A stretch of DNA of 64,000 bases from Dipetalonema caudispina (lineage: Eukaryota > Nematoda > Chromadorea > Rhabditida > Onchocercidae): assembly GCA_013365325.1 (NCBI GenBank), contig JABVXV010000024.1, positions 372,001 through 436,000 on the forward strand, written 5' to 3'. Position 1 is the stretch's first letter; the number at the start of each line of letters is the position of its first letter. This document shows positions 51,501 through 64,000 of the stretch, piece by piece. The position numbers and the translations under genes are program-made. Below the pieces are notes generated by a model, which was not told the origin of the DNA, ran no database searches, and was given only the letters and a program-made list of their open reading frames with translations.

Positions 51501-53536
51501 TCCATTACATAAGAATTCCGACAATGACCAACTAAACTGTTTTTACATCAGCAACTTGACCAATCACAAAATTAAAATTCCGAGTTTATTCCTCTAACTA
51601 TGTATAATTTATTCATTCCTTCAGATTTTCTTTTCACCCATAGCACTGTCCACTTATTTTACATGACCATATACGCACAAGTTGACAGTTCAGAACCCAA
51701 CGAATATCATGCAGAGTACGACTTACTAGACTGTCAAATTCAATTACTCCTCCAAATTACATTCTTATCTGCTGGATTGCTCTTATTCAAGTAGTACTAC
51801 AAATTGTAAGCAAGTGTTCCATGGTAAAGAAAACGAGAGAATAAGAGAAAGGTTTCTTATTGGGGGTCAAATTCGAGTGAACTTTCTCATTCGTTAATTT
51901 CGGATTATCTGTATATTTCCGACACTTTTTCCTTACAGCATAAATCATTCTCTCGACAGCTGAGTTCATTCCATTCATTTTGGTTCAAATATGACTCCAC
52001 TGTAATTACCCACAGCCCATAGCCATTATCTATCCATCTAATATTGATTGGATTCTCTAAATTAACTTTAAGTAAATGTCCATCTGCTTGTTTCTGGTTA
52101 ACAAATATCTCTTCTTCCAAGATAATAATCAATGCAATATTACCACTGCAAAATGCGACTTTTGGACACGCTATGAGCAAAACGTTGATGGCGATTATGC
52201 AAACCTTCAGGATGATGACGGGAAAATATAGACAAATTGACATAAACAATACAAATATATGGACAGGCCGATATATTATTGGTGGGTGGATAATGAGTAT
52301 GCACAAAGACTGTCACTCTTCTTCTTCCTTCCTTTCGTATTTGCACAAATAGAAATTTTTGAGTAATTGTCGCGAACCCAGAACAATTTGAATTATTAAT
52401 TTATATTTTCTATAACCCACACAACTGGAACACAAGAATGACATCGGACCTATGGCTATGGCCACTTAAAGAACTTTGACTAAAAAAAATTCCAACTTCC
52501 CATAACCATAAAAGAATATGGTCATTAACAAAGTACCGGAAACTGCGACAACTTTCAAAACTTAATTTTTTCCAGCTGTAAATTTAGGCATTTTTAGATT
52601 TCTAAATCCATGGCAATGACAAATCATATCTTCCCCTGACTTTCAAACTGATCAATAGACAAATGGACAAAAAAAAGAGAATAATTTCAGGTCAGTGCGC
52701 TACAATTTCTGCGTCTTTGTTATTCACTATTAAATAATCCAAAATCAGTTAATTAATTAATATGCTGATAACAATTTGATATTCAATGTACCATTTTGAT
52801 AAGTTAATCTTCAAAGCTACTTCTATCTCTGTCGGATCCGCTGAAAAAATGTGCCTTTTTTCCTTATTTAGAAAAAAATAAGTTAATCAATTAAGAAACA
52901 AATACACATTACTGGAATGTATTTTAATTTCAGTACTTGAAAAAATGATGAATATGTGTCTCATTCTCACTAAACAATTATTTGGTAGATTTTAAAATCT
53001 AAGCGATTCACGATAAGTTTGCTTTCCATAAGCTTCTGATTTGGAATACTTAAACAGATTGATTAATGGAATTACAGTCATAATTTTGCAAATACACAGA
53101 GCAATTAAATTGAATTTCGGTGGAGAAACCCTCATAATTTATGGGTTCCATTTGTGGGCCTGATCTGACTTCATAAAAAAATAATGACATTCTTTCTAAG
53201 CAGTTAATTTTCTCCATATATCGCCCATAATGAAAAGGGAAATGCAGAACTATAGCTTAGTAAAAGTTCTCAAAAACCCATAAAAACAAAAACGGAAATT
53301 CCAAAACTTGCACGAATAAGATAGATAACCCCTTTTAAGATTTAATTTTCGGAAATCTGCCACGCTACTATCATTAGAAATATTGCCTCTTGGTAGACGG
53401 AATGTTTCTTTTTGCAGATTTCAAACACAAACAGTATGAAATTCAAGTTCGTAATTTATAATTTAAAGAAACTTCCTACAAGTTAGAACTCCAAAATAAC
53501 TTTAAAGAAAGATAAAAATGTGTGAACTTACTCCAT
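42550..53536 (-). CDS. unc-34: Ena/VASP protein, UNC-34 orthologue
   Basis: Actin barbed-end polymerase regulator in axon guidance and cell migration. Coding exons: 53536-53532 (ATG plus two bases, tentative), 49574-49412, 49221-49126, 48986-48884, 48579-48375, 44503-44244, 44142-43984, 43597-43514, 43417-43303, 42736-42550. They total 1377 nt, 458 residues. The EVH1 domain fills residues 1-125: VMMYDDATKQWLSPDG, HTNAFRIVG, PATPTFHQWRDEK, VYGLSFMKEEDA. The middle is low-complexity and ends in PPAPPPPPP, a profilin/SH3-type tract. EVH2 follows with a G-actin block (AEQLKKVQLRKVS), an F-actin block (LLSELEATLSKRKNQ) and a C-terminal tetramerising coiled coil (LEKWKEEVLNEIRQEINKA). The first intron would be about 4 kb. 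The acceptor at 48580 is one of several possible. Family identity is firm; the start is provisional. Confidence 0.92.
43079..43159. repeat. T/pyrimidine-rich tract in unc-34 intron
   Basis: About 80 bases that are mostly T with scattered C and G on the plus strand, so A/purine-rich in the unc-34 transcript. It sits in the intron before the last coding exon. Low-complexity; no function inferred. Confidence 0.7.
44504..48374 (-). other. 3.9-kb unc-34 intron
   Basis: The long intron between the end of the post-EVH1 region and the Ser-rich exon. A hydrophilic minus-strand frame at about 47060-47190 (MNESEGGGSSNRTEVR) and one at 44642-44848 were inspected, but neither has splice sites that fit the flanking phases. 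No supported gene lies inside. Confidence 0.5.
49575..53531 (-). other. 4-kb first intron proposed for unc-34
   Basis: If the start exon at 53532-53536 is right, this is one intron. It holds no recognised exon. Short open frames such as the overlapping pair at 51905-52352 lack splice support. Large 5' introns often carry enhancers, but I see no specific element. Confidence 0.4.
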
Positions 53537-53858
53537 AATTCCAATTCTATGAAATTATCGATTTGTGAAAGTGATTCTCGAAGTCGCAGAAAGTAAAGCT
53601 AATTTTGAAGAAGTAAATAAATAATACAATATAGGATGGAATGAGTCTTGTCCCTTCTCTTCTGAATTTTCCACTTTCTTTCCTTTCTTTGCGAGAATCA
53701 GCAAAATGCCGAAATAGATGCAGAAGGATGAGCAAAAGGGGACGTCCTACTCAGAGAAATAGCGTTCCAAATCGTTTAAAACGAAATATTATCACTTCCA
53801 CCATCGTCACCATAACCTGCAAGAACACAGTTGTTGTCAACTGAGAGGATATCATTAA

Positions 53859-53924
53859 TACTACTACTACTATCACTACTATTTACTATTATTATTATTA
53901 TTATTATTACTATTATTATTATTG
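53859..53924. repeat. ACT/ATT trinucleotide repeat
   Basis: A compound microsatellite: about five ACT units, then a nearly uninterrupted ATT array with two ACT interruptions. It falls in the proposed unc-34 leader region. Confidence 0.9.
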
Positions 53925-53946
53925 CTGTAGCTAGACATTTACTTAC

Positions 53947-54136
53947 TGCTGCTGTTGGCTGTTAAATCAGTGCATCCGTAATTAACGACAATAATAACAA
54001 TAAGAGCAATATTATCGGCAGTGACGCTTTGCGTCTGTGTTACCAGCACCACAACTGAGCAGTATCGTCGTTAACAAGCAACAGCAACAGTAACAAATAT
54101 AAATTGAGCTATCAACACTCTCTCGAGGCCTGCCGC
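53947..54136 (-). other. Candidate 5'UTR exon of unc-34
   Basis: On the minus strand AAATTTCAG precedes a 190-base segment of relatively high GC. It ends in a CAGCAGCA stretch followed by the strong donor GTAAGTAAATG. It has no long open frame, so it would be untranslated. It could receive the spliced leader. A second possible leader exon starts behind TTCTTGCAG near 53796. Confidence 0.4.
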
Positions 54137-54139
54137 CTG

Positions 54140-57100
54140 AAATTTGGTAAAAACGCGAAATTATTTTTCAAAGTACACATTTCAAGGATGGATAAACGTA
54201 GCATAGATCATGTACAAACTAAATAGGAAGCAGAAAGTATTCCGTTTCTACCATAAACAAACATATATCATCAGGATTATTCAATCTTTGCATAATAAAC
54301 AATACAGAAAATATTCCTCTCCTCTAGATTCCATTCCCACTGCTTCAAATATTTCACTGTTCTCATGACGCTAAAATATAACTAAGAAGTTCCTCCAAAG
54401 AATATATCACTTCCTGGAGTTGAACTGTCAAAATGTATGATAAACTAATAACTTGATTACCAGCAAAATCGCTTAACTTTTCGACGTGAAATTTCTTGAT
54501 AATTCCAAGTAAGCGCTGTAAACCAATCACAACCAAGCCAGTTTTGCGTGTTCTTGATAATTCAGTTATAATTCGACCCGTGACCCCCGGCCATATGCAT
54601 GAAGCACCCTCTACCTGTTACTATTCTCAGGTTAATATGACCAGTGATATGAGATTAAAGTGCTACCGGTAAATTGTTTAATGAGAATAAAGTTTCTCAA
54701 AGTACTATTACTGCTATTGCTGCGCGGAAAATGAAAGATGTATTGCCGAATCAGATGGCTTTTCGACTTCACCGCCTCTATCGCGATTGAACTCTTCGCT
54801 GACAAATCTTATCGGAAAATAGAATAGCAAAACAATGTTATAAATGAAAACGATGAATATCATTTTTGTTTCTTCATCCATACACCGTTATATTATACTC
54901 TGATGATCTCAAAAAGCACTTATAATCAAGGAATGAGAAAAAACTTCATCTAAACGGAAACAGACTTTCTTAGTTACTTTTCATCAATGAAAATTTGAAG
55001 CCTCTTGAAGTAATGAGACAATTACCATCCTAAAATAGAGCAATTTTTCGGATATATATTCCCGAAATTGCATATGAATCTAAAAAAGGAAATAAAAGAA
55101 GGTAAACAATATTTGCAAAACACAGGGAAATACTTTTTTTACCCAAAAAATAAATATTTTGAAAACTCTTAGAGATTTTAAAATAAATTGGTAGTAGTGG
55201 TATAGATGAAGATGTTGCGATACTCACGAATGAATAAGCAATTTTCAATTTCTACTTCTTTTTTTTTTTTTAATTTTGCTCTCAGCTCACAAATAGGAAT
55301 CGCAACAAGTTGCGAATACAAATAAATTCCATTAGGACCACCGGAAGCAAAGAAATGCAATTTCATGTCCCTAAATCTGTATCGCTCAAACAAACATAAA
55401 TGTAATTGCTAAAACGAAGGAAATTGTATGGTATTTACAATTTAAGTATTTCATTAAATTGATTCAGACATAAGTACTGTTGAATATACAGTACTGACTT
55501 TAAGGTACATTTATGGTTCACATCTCAAGCACAAAATTTTTCGTGAGAGCGAAACATGTAACGATCAAAGAAGCAAACATTTGGCAAACTTATTGGATCG
55601 ATATGTCATATGTCAAAAAGAAACAATATTGCTATTTGGCTTAATTATGAAGCAGCGTAACTACCCTATAATTATGCATCTTTTACTTCATACAATCCCA
55701 TGAACATTGTCGAAAATGAGGTCACTGGTCGAAAACCACAGTACCTATATACTAAATAATTGATTCAGTAGGAGTCCGACAAATTATCACTGTTAACAGG
55801 AAACGAATTCCTTGAACAAAATAAATCTGTAAAATATGATTGAACAAAATAAATCTGTAAAAAAAAATATTTCAGTCCGACAGTATGTAAAAGTCTTCTG
55901 TACCCTAAGATACAGTACAGTCCTTCTTGAATTTTATAAAAATTCTCAGTTTATAAATCTTAATAAATCGAAACAACTCAACTATTCTATTCTTTCGGAA
56001 GAGGAATTAAGGATGAGCAAATCAAATGACGCAAAATAAAAAACTGGAAGGATGAGGGAACAGCAGAAGTTCCCATCAAACAGTAGAATTTTTCAATGTT
56101 TTTCAAAAAACTACTCTCAAAAATTTTTGCAATTCCAGCAAAAGCACAAAGAGAGAAATAAGGGGAAGAAGCACTCCAACAAATGCTCTCTTCCCAATAT
56201 TGAAAAGATTTAACATCAAACATCAGCTTTCGTGACGATTGACATGATTTCTAAAAGAAATTAAACTGCAACTAATTTCACTTAGAGGTAAACCGGTTTT
56301 CAATGAATTTGATCGGTTCCTTCGTTACTTTTTTCATTAAACTGCCAGTTACATTTGCTTACCACAAAGCAATCATTCAGAACTTCGTTATGTCTTCCAC
56401 ACAAAAACAATCACTTTTCCTAGGAAAGTATGGCTGGCAAGAAGTTATTAAACACCTGATGAGTCAAGTTGTTTTTTAAAAAAATTTTCGAACAATCCAA
56501 AACATATAATTGCTTATTTGATATATTATCAATTGAGAAGAGAAAAGAAAAATAAAGCTACTTCGACTATCCATCTTTCATCAAGTCTAACAGTGAAACA
56601 AAGCTTCCGTTAGATCTGAATGTCAGAGAAACTTAGCTTATTAACAGAATATCGATAGGTAAGAAGTGAGTAGGAGAAATCAGCTAAAATTTTTGAAAAA
56701 TATAGAAGCTAAGAAATCTTGGGGAAAATGCTTGGTTTCCGATGAATGTCAAGAATGATATGTTAATAAATTTTTTTTGATTGGTGAGTATGATAATTCG
56801 AAGTTGTATTTTAAAATTGAAAATAATGCTAGTATCTGAAACATTAAAAGAATACTGGGAATCAGAAGGATGAAAATGCTGTAATGATGTGCGAACAACA
56901 AAAATAATAATTATTGGGCAACATTTAGATGAATATAAAAAAAGAGAAAAAAGAGGGGAATTTTATCTTCAAAGACATATACTAAATTTGTCGTAACGAA
57001 TGAAATGACGAGATAGAGGTGATAATGGTTGGACAGGGCGGATAGGGCGGTCGTGTAGATGGGGGGAAATGGAAACTGACCGCACCCCGTAATAGCATCA

Positions 57101-60100
57101 ATCACCCCCATTTCAATGTGCTCTATTCTGTTGTTGTTCGCATGAAATACAGTTAGTGATTCCTAAAACTCGATAATTTTGAAACCTTCTTCTTTACAAC
57201 AAATAACACTTCATAAAAATAATGCAAATATCCTCTTAGTCCAACTTCTTCAATCGCATAAAAACTCCAAAATAGGCAAATAAATTCTTCCACAGAATAA
57301 TAAAACTTCTACAATCATATTAACCTCTACTTAATTAAGAAATAGTTGAAAGTTGTTTAATACAAACGTTTTCAGATAATGAGCAGAGAAGGAAAGGAAG
57401 AAAGATTTTTCGTGTTCGTTTTTTAATAAATTGCAAATGGATGAAGTGATTCATAGAGATGATATTTCATGCTACAATAATCTATGACTAAGGAAAACTT
57501 CACTTTTACTTAATAAATTATAATATATGAATCGAAAAAAAGAAAAGAGCAACATTCCTTACCTACGACAAAATTAGAAGAGATGGAAGATAGCTAACAT
57601 GCTGTCATATTTTATAGTCTCATAAATTTACCTCATACATTCAATTATTTCTCGATGCTGCTTTATGTCTAATGTCTAAAGTCACATCATTCCATTGAAA
57701 TGAAGTAATCTAGCTTTGATGCCAGAATATTAAGAAAGGTAATCATTTATTGAATTCTACAATCAACTGAATGAAATATTATGATAAAAGATTAAAAATG
57801 GTTTAAAATTCACAAATTACAAAGAGCATCAAAAAAAAAAAAAAAAAAAAAGATATGATCACTAGTACCTACAATTCATAATATTTATGCTAAAGTCGAA
57901 GAGCCAGGAATTTTGCTATTGGTTTGAATTTTTGAATTGATTTTAGTTAAGTTTTATGTTATTTAGTTTAAACGTTGAAAAGTTACTAAATTCTTTTCGG
58001 AAAAAGAGAAAGAATTGAAGGAGACAACCTCCTATGTGAATTTTCTTCGCAAAATATGTTACAATCGTTCATGCCTACAGTACTGCGGTATGCAACCGTA
58101 CGAAGTATTAATAAACGACTGCTAGTGGAAAGGAGAAAAGAGAAACACTGTATGCATCAATTTGTAATGTTCAAAAAAATTTCACAAAATAGAAGAGAAA
58201 GAGTGGTGGTGACAAAACGATGTTGTTGTTAGAAGGTTAGCATTTCAACATCACCATGCTGCACAGAAATCTCAATCAAAAGCAATGAGAAACAACACGA
58301 AATGTTTCGATAATATGACTATTTATCTGATAGAAATGAAACATCGACCTTTATGTTATCATTCACTCTTCTTCGAAATTCAATGATAATAAAATCCTTC
58401 ACTGGATAGTTTTTGTCTTTGAATTCTATTTTCTGTTTTTTTTTATCATATTCAATTCGGATCGGTATCCTTACTGCATTCATATCTTTTACTGCGAATC
58501 AATATGTAAGCAACAAAATTGGGAACGGAAAAACACACAAAAGTATAGGCGAATACAGTAAAGAGGAGGAAAAAAATCCCCAAATCAAACTCTTTCAATA
58601 TTACTATTCTTAACTTTGTCTATCATTATCAATACCATTGGTGATGTATTCTGAAAAGATTGCACTTCTAAGCATCAAAACGTTTGTTGAACATTTTTAG
58701 AATTAAGCAAAGTGCAGTTACATATAGGATAACATTCATCTATTGTGCTAATTCAACTGGCTATTTATGAAGTCACTCAACCGTAGCAAACCTAATTTTC
58801 ATGTCTCACTATGTTTAGAAATTAGACCAATCAAGAAAAACATTGATAGTGCAAGTTATCAAAATAAAATAAAATGATTGAAACATGGAGAAATTACGGA
58901 GAATTTTATGTAACGATAGCCATAAAGACAATGAAAAATGTCGTATATCTCCTCCAATTTAATCTATTCTTAACTGCATTTCCAGTCGAACGCCAAGCTA
59001 AACTATAAGAAGAGGAGGCGAAAGGAAACATAAACAGCATCTCTTTGAATAGGGTTAGTGAAACAGCATGAGACTAAAATTATCGACGTTTGGTCCGAGT
59101 CTAGGACTGCGTAATAGAGGAGTTCGAATGTATGGGATAGATGGATGGAACCAGTTGTATGCGTAGAGTAATGACCCAAACTCATAGTGGCCATCATCTA
59201 AGCCCAGCTATCGTTATCCCTTCCGAAATCTCCATTCGTCCAGCAGGCCTCTACTAAGCCCAATCTACGTTAGAAAATATTCTATAGAGAGAGAAAGACA
59301 GAAAAATCAACAAAACAGAGAATTATATGGACAAGAAATGCGATTCAAATTTGATATGTAATCAACTTTGAAGTCGATATGAAATTTAATCTTTATTTCT
59401 TCACAAACTTTCATAGGATCAAAAAATATTTATATTATTCCCATGCGATCATCGTCCCTTCCCTCTCAAACTGTCTGTTTGCTTATGCCTCTCCTTCATC
59501 TTCCGCCACTTAAATCGAAAACATTATGCCAGGAAAAAAAAAAAAAAAAAACAATCGAAGAACTCCGCCCTTGCTGTCCTGGAAAGGTACACCTTGGAAA
59601 GTTCTGCAGAATAAAGTCTGATCCCAAAATCAAGAAAAATGCATTACATTCAAAGCTTTTTTGCTGTTTAAATTCAAGAGTCAAATTATTTTTTAAAAAC
59701 TACTTTGACACATTAGCAATAATAACTTTTCTCTTCTCATCCCCTAAAAAACCAAGCTAAATTATACAAGCAAAAATTTATTTTAATTTCAAATAAAGAA
59801 CCAATGCTGAAATAAGCGTTGTATTCTGACATATCATGTTTATGGATTTCGGAAAAGAAAGAATAATACTGTGTAGTTGTTTTTCCTAAAAATTATTGCA
59901 GGTCCTTCTTTTGATGAATACACCGAGACTGCTCGACAAATAGATCATACAATTTTCTTTACAGGATCATGTTAAAAGTCAAAAATTACAGGAAAAATGA
60001 ATCTGAAAAACAAATTGTCGTATTCACACCAAGTTATAAATAAGCAGCATCAGATTTACCCACTAAAATCACCCAACACTTCAGATTTATGATCCCGAAA

Positions 60101-63100
60101 AAAAAATCTGCAATAATCAATGAGAGAGAACAAATTTTTGTCCCACGAAATGATTTTATCTTTCAAACAGCAAAATAATCTTTTCGAACTATTTCTGCGT
60201 GAAGGCACAGAAATTTCGGTCATTCTTTTCCTGTGCAATTCGAAAATTACACCCAGACGAATTTTGACTGAAAACTTTACTTCAATATGGAAAAAGTTTT
60301 TAATTTAAGAACAACACTTAAAAGATAATCCTTCTTCAGAAGCACTGCAAACAAAATATGGTTACCAATGAATTCATTCTCAAAATCTTTCTTTTTAGCC
60401 ATTATGATCATTTTGAAAAAATCACAGTCGCATTCAAGGAAAACATGAAGACAAGGAAAAAAGATGTCTCTAAATATCCTCAAATTTAAGTAAAATATGA
60501 ATTTCAACAGAAAGTGAGAAAAGTCAAAAACAAATTAGCGAGGAATAAATCCTATCAAGACCACTCCACTTCCCAAACTCAAAATTTTAAACCTTTACCT
60601 GTCAACCTATTCTGGCTAATAATGAGCAAAAATAAAATTGATAAATAGAAAATTCTGTTCTTTCAGAACACCAATTGCTTTAGCGGAATTCATGCATTTC
60701 GATTCCAAACTTTAACCTATAAAAGTTACCAAAAAACATGGAAAAATACAAACTGATGAAAAAACGCAGTGAGCTATAAATTGCAAAAAAGAAAGGAAGA
60801 CATAGTTACAGGTAGTGTCAACAATACCTTCATCTCTCCATCCCGTGATTTAATCTACCCTATAATTAGGATGTCTTCAATTTCTGGAATACTCCTAATT
60901 TACAAACTACCGCTTCTACAGCATCATTACTCCTCACAACTCATCGATCCACTCATCTAACAAACTATCAAGCATTTGTCCACAAAATCTATTTCCCAAA
61001 CTTCGATACTTATAGTGATATGACGGCTAACCTTATCGATGTCTGTATATTTTCTTCCTTCTCTTACTACTTCATACTCATCTTCACTAACTAATAAACA
61101 TAACTGATATCAATTCTTTGATGAGTTGTATAAAATAGATGTAACCAAAAGTTAGAATAAATACACAAATGATGCCGATGGGTTTGGGAAATACAATACA
61201 ACGGATGATTATTTTAATTTTCTGAAAATAACTTCTGCTGTGCGTTGGAAATTGGAAATATATTCAACTAATATTGGATGAAAATCCTGTCAAATAATGA
61301 ATCCTTCCACAGGATAACTATAAAAAGTCCCTATTACGTACAGCTCCATCTTCAAGAAAAGAAATAAAATTTCTTACCTCCGCCTTCTTTATGCAATTAT
61401 AAAGAAATAAAAAGTAATTCTAACAGAACTACCTCCATATTGATATGAACAAGGAGATAATGTAAGCACTGAATGCAGAAAGTGAAAACAGCAGTAACAT
61501 AGATGAAAGGTTGCTTGTTGCCTCATTAAAAGAATAATAGATTACAATGATGAAGAATTCATATGACTTTACGAACGACATTTCAATTAGTTTAGTTTCA
61601 CTTCAACTTATTTGGTTCTTCCTAGCCGAAGAATTTTAGTTTTATAATAAATTTATCATCTGAGTAACTACGATGATTACAATTACTAGTAAAATTACAG
61701 GAAATCGCTATCTAAAAGCGGATTTATCAGCTGAACAAACTTATCGATTTATTAACTTTAATGAGAGTATATTAAAAGAAGGTATATGGTGTGCTGAAGC
61801 CAATGAACATGAGATAATTATTACTTGAAAAATGAAATATCATCAAAGTAACTAAAATTAATTGTGTACTGTAAATATCGAACCGAAAAGTTATCATAAA
61901 CTGGTATCTTCTGAAGATCTCAGCGATCAGAATATTAAATTACAGTGATAAAGGCAAAGAAGCATTAAGGAGTTCAGGATCTAGCAGCTGAACAAAGAAA
62001 CTAATGCAAATAAGGATTACATCAGTTTATATCCACTAATGTTCTCTTTTTTTTTAACAGCGCTATCAATTATCAACGCCCTAACTTCTTTGCTGTTTTC
62101 CTAATTTCTAATAAAAAGGAAATAAAATCAATTAAGTAGGAAAGTTGAAACAAGCTAAATCCAGTAAGTTCATTTAACACTAAACTGATTTTGGATAACT
62201 GAATTGCTGTATAGAAAATACATTTCGGAAAAGATTCTCAGTAATCCTTTAATAGAAACCTGTCAAAAAAAGTAATCACTTGCAGAAAGTAGTAAGAGTT
62301 GTAGGAATAAAAGATGTACTTTCAAAGGAAGTAAAAAATGTTATAGCCCAATAATACTATTAATAAGTCAATAATACTATTGAAAGTACAAGCGTAAATA
62401 TTAGCACACATTTGTAAGGATACCATTCGAACTGAGCTATTAACCACACTGTTGAGTAATTAAGTTACTGATTTCCAATTGATTAAATCACTGGTTTTTC
62501 CGCTTCTTTCTATATAATCATTCGAAATATCCACAATTGGGAATAGAATACGAAGCATGGCGATTCGAATAACTAGTAAACCGGAATTGCGTAAAAGTAC
62601 ATGATTACCCTGAATGATTTGGAATCCGTAACTATACAAGATATATGATTAGTGTAATTCTAGAAATGCAAAACATTCAAACATTGGAAAGTAAAAAACC
62701 AAGCTGTTCCGATGAAAATTATTTTTCAAATTATCTACCAAATGAACACAATTCATATTTCATAATATGCGGGTACTCAACCCCACTCTAATGTTGACAA
62801 GGAGAAAAAAGAGTCACAACAACTGGAAAGGAATTGAATTGAGGTATGAAAATTCAGCGAGTAGAGTCGTATGGAATAAGAAATTTTGAGGGGTATTAAA
62901 TTTAGCGAATAAAAACGGCACGAGCACACTCTTTAATTATCAATTTTTATAGCTCCCTTCTTTTCCAACCACACATTTTCTGATCTGCTCACCAAAATCT
63001 TTTACTCACTTTTCAGCTTTCTATAAAAACTGTTTCAACTAGATGCCGGAAAATCAACAATTTACTACAGTAGTGCTACATAAAATTAGTAATTCACAAT

Positions 63101-64000
63101 TCTAATAATGTTGAATAAAATTTTTACTAACAGTGAAGAACTTAATCACGTCGTTTTTACCGCGTTAACCATACAATTTCTACAAACGGTCTACCAAAAG
63201 GATAATTATAACTATGTTACATTAATTTTGGGTCCTGTATTTCAAGAATAATTATTAATTCTACATTTCTAGACATATAGCAAAATATATGTTTTATCTT
63301 AATGACCAGATAAAACATTTTTTGCTGGAAATTTTGGGAAAATCTTACAAATACAATCTCTTAACAGGCATCTATTTTCTCGAAATTAAATGGATGATAT
63401 CATATTCTAATTATAAATGAAAAATACGGGTGTGAAATAATGTCAATGTATTTATCAAAGCATATATCATACCTTATAATTTTGACATTGTCTTATACAA
63501 ATGATCAGCATGAAACAAAGTGTTCCGTCTCTAAATATGATGGTGAATTTAAACGAACCAGCTTTTAGGAAAGTTAAAATTCGTATAAACATTTCAATAA
63601 TGTCCTAAAAATAAATCCTAAAACAGCGAACGTTTTCCTCCCAAAAAATATCAAACAAAAAATTTTTAATCCCAAAGAAAATTCATCTCCTTAGAGAGGA
63701 GCTGATGAATTCAACGAAAAAACATCATAACATTACTTAGGTGATTATTCCTGATTTTACACAACATTTCTAAACAATCTACACCGAAGCAATGAAGCAA
63801 TCAAACATTTGCTTTTTTTCCTTAACTAAGACAGGAAGCAACAAAATGTTATGAATTCAAATTCTGCTCTAATGGGATGAAACAGTACCGCAAGAAGCTT
63901 TGAAATAGAGGAAGACGAGTGGAGAAGTCGGAGAGTGAGAATAAAACAGGCATACTGTTGTAATGCCTTTGGTAGGAAAGAACGAAACAATCGTTTATAA
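54140..64000. other. 10-kb region with no recognised gene
   Basis: AT-rich DNA upstream of unc-34 to the window end. A minus-strand segment near 55240-55370 opens with ATG behind ATTTAG (MKLHFFASGGPNGIY) but leads nowhere. A runs lie at 57831-57851 and 59534-59551. GC-elevated islands lie at about 57020-57115 and 59030-59250. I cannot assign a gene; promoter, distal leader or enhancer sequence for unc-34 is the simplest reading. Confidence 0.5.
55812..55862. repeat. Tandem duplication, 28-base period
   Basis: TTGAACAAAATAAATCTGT followed by AAAA occurs twice without mismatch, starting at 55812 and 55840. It looks like a recent local duplication in non-coding DNA. Confidence 0.9.

Noticed and set aside
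55178..55393. Minus-strand frame with ATG behind ATTTAG (FASGGPNGIYLYSQ)
   Set aside because: Short, ends in low-complexity sequence, and no following exon could be joined; kept only as a note.
1..64000. Wolbachia-derived insertion, transposase, CRISPR or viral sequence
   Set aside because: No bacterial-type gene order, no transposase, reverse transcriptase or integrase motif, and no spaced repeat array was seen on either strand.

Overview
The window looks like nuclear DNA of a parasitic nematode, most likely a filarial or other spirurid (clade III) worm. The sequence is strongly AT-rich. Genes are split into many short exons by introns of roughly 100-600 bp with worm-type TTTCAG acceptors, and several start codons sit a few bases behind an acceptor-like site, as expected for spliced-leader trans-splicing. 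The recognisable proteins are conserved eukaryotic families plus a worm Argonaute. I see no bacterial operon, Wolbachia insertion, CRISPR array, rRNA, convincing tRNA or intact transposon. The genus is inferred, not proven.

Layout. Minus strand, 2.2-7.5 kb: a crooked-neck/CLF1 splicing factor (CRNKL1), 14 exons. Minus strand, 8.4-15.0 kb: a 20-exon Argonaute of the WAGO/CSR-1 type with an acidic slicer tetrad and an RG-containing N-terminus. A 3-kb divergent promoter region with GA/CT repeats separates it from three plus-strand genes in a row: NC2-alpha/DRAP1 (18.0-19.7 kb, 5 exons), the protein farnesyltransferase beta subunit (20.5-23.9 kb, 10 exons) and the ribosome-biogenesis factor CEBPZ/NOC1 (25.5-31.2 kb, 18 exons). 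A gene-poor stretch follows, with a small unrecognised membrane-protein gene at 36.4-37.1 kb and open fragments at 35.3-35.7 kb. Minus strand, 38.2-39.8 kb: a secreted-type RNase T2. Minus strand, 42.5-54.1 kb: an Ena/VASP protein (unc-34) with long introns. From 54.1 kb to the end I find no gene, only simple repeats and two GC-elevated islands.

I built the gene models by hand. I joined exons only where the reading phase agreed across the splice sites and the protein matched the family, so each multi-exon CDS totals a multiple of three. The weakest joints are the start of unc-34, one internal unc-34 acceptor, one RNase T2 donor and one Argonaute acceptor.

The genes are mostly housekeeping: pre-mRNA splicing (CRNKL1), small-RNA pathway (Argonaute), TFIID-directed transcription repression (DRAP1), protein prenylation (FNTB), 60S ribosome assembly (CEBPZ), RNA degradation in the endolysosomal or secreted space (RNase T2) and actin dynamics (UNC-34). 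From memory, several have C. elegans counterparts on chromosome V, and the fntb-CEBPZ neighbour pair appears to be preserved. The most unusual items are the Argonaute active site, two GC-AG introns interrupting invariant protein motifs, a 9-base microexon in CEBPZ, an AT-hook on DRAP1, a G-quadruplex-type tract in the last farnesyltransferase intron, and the small unrecognised membrane protein.
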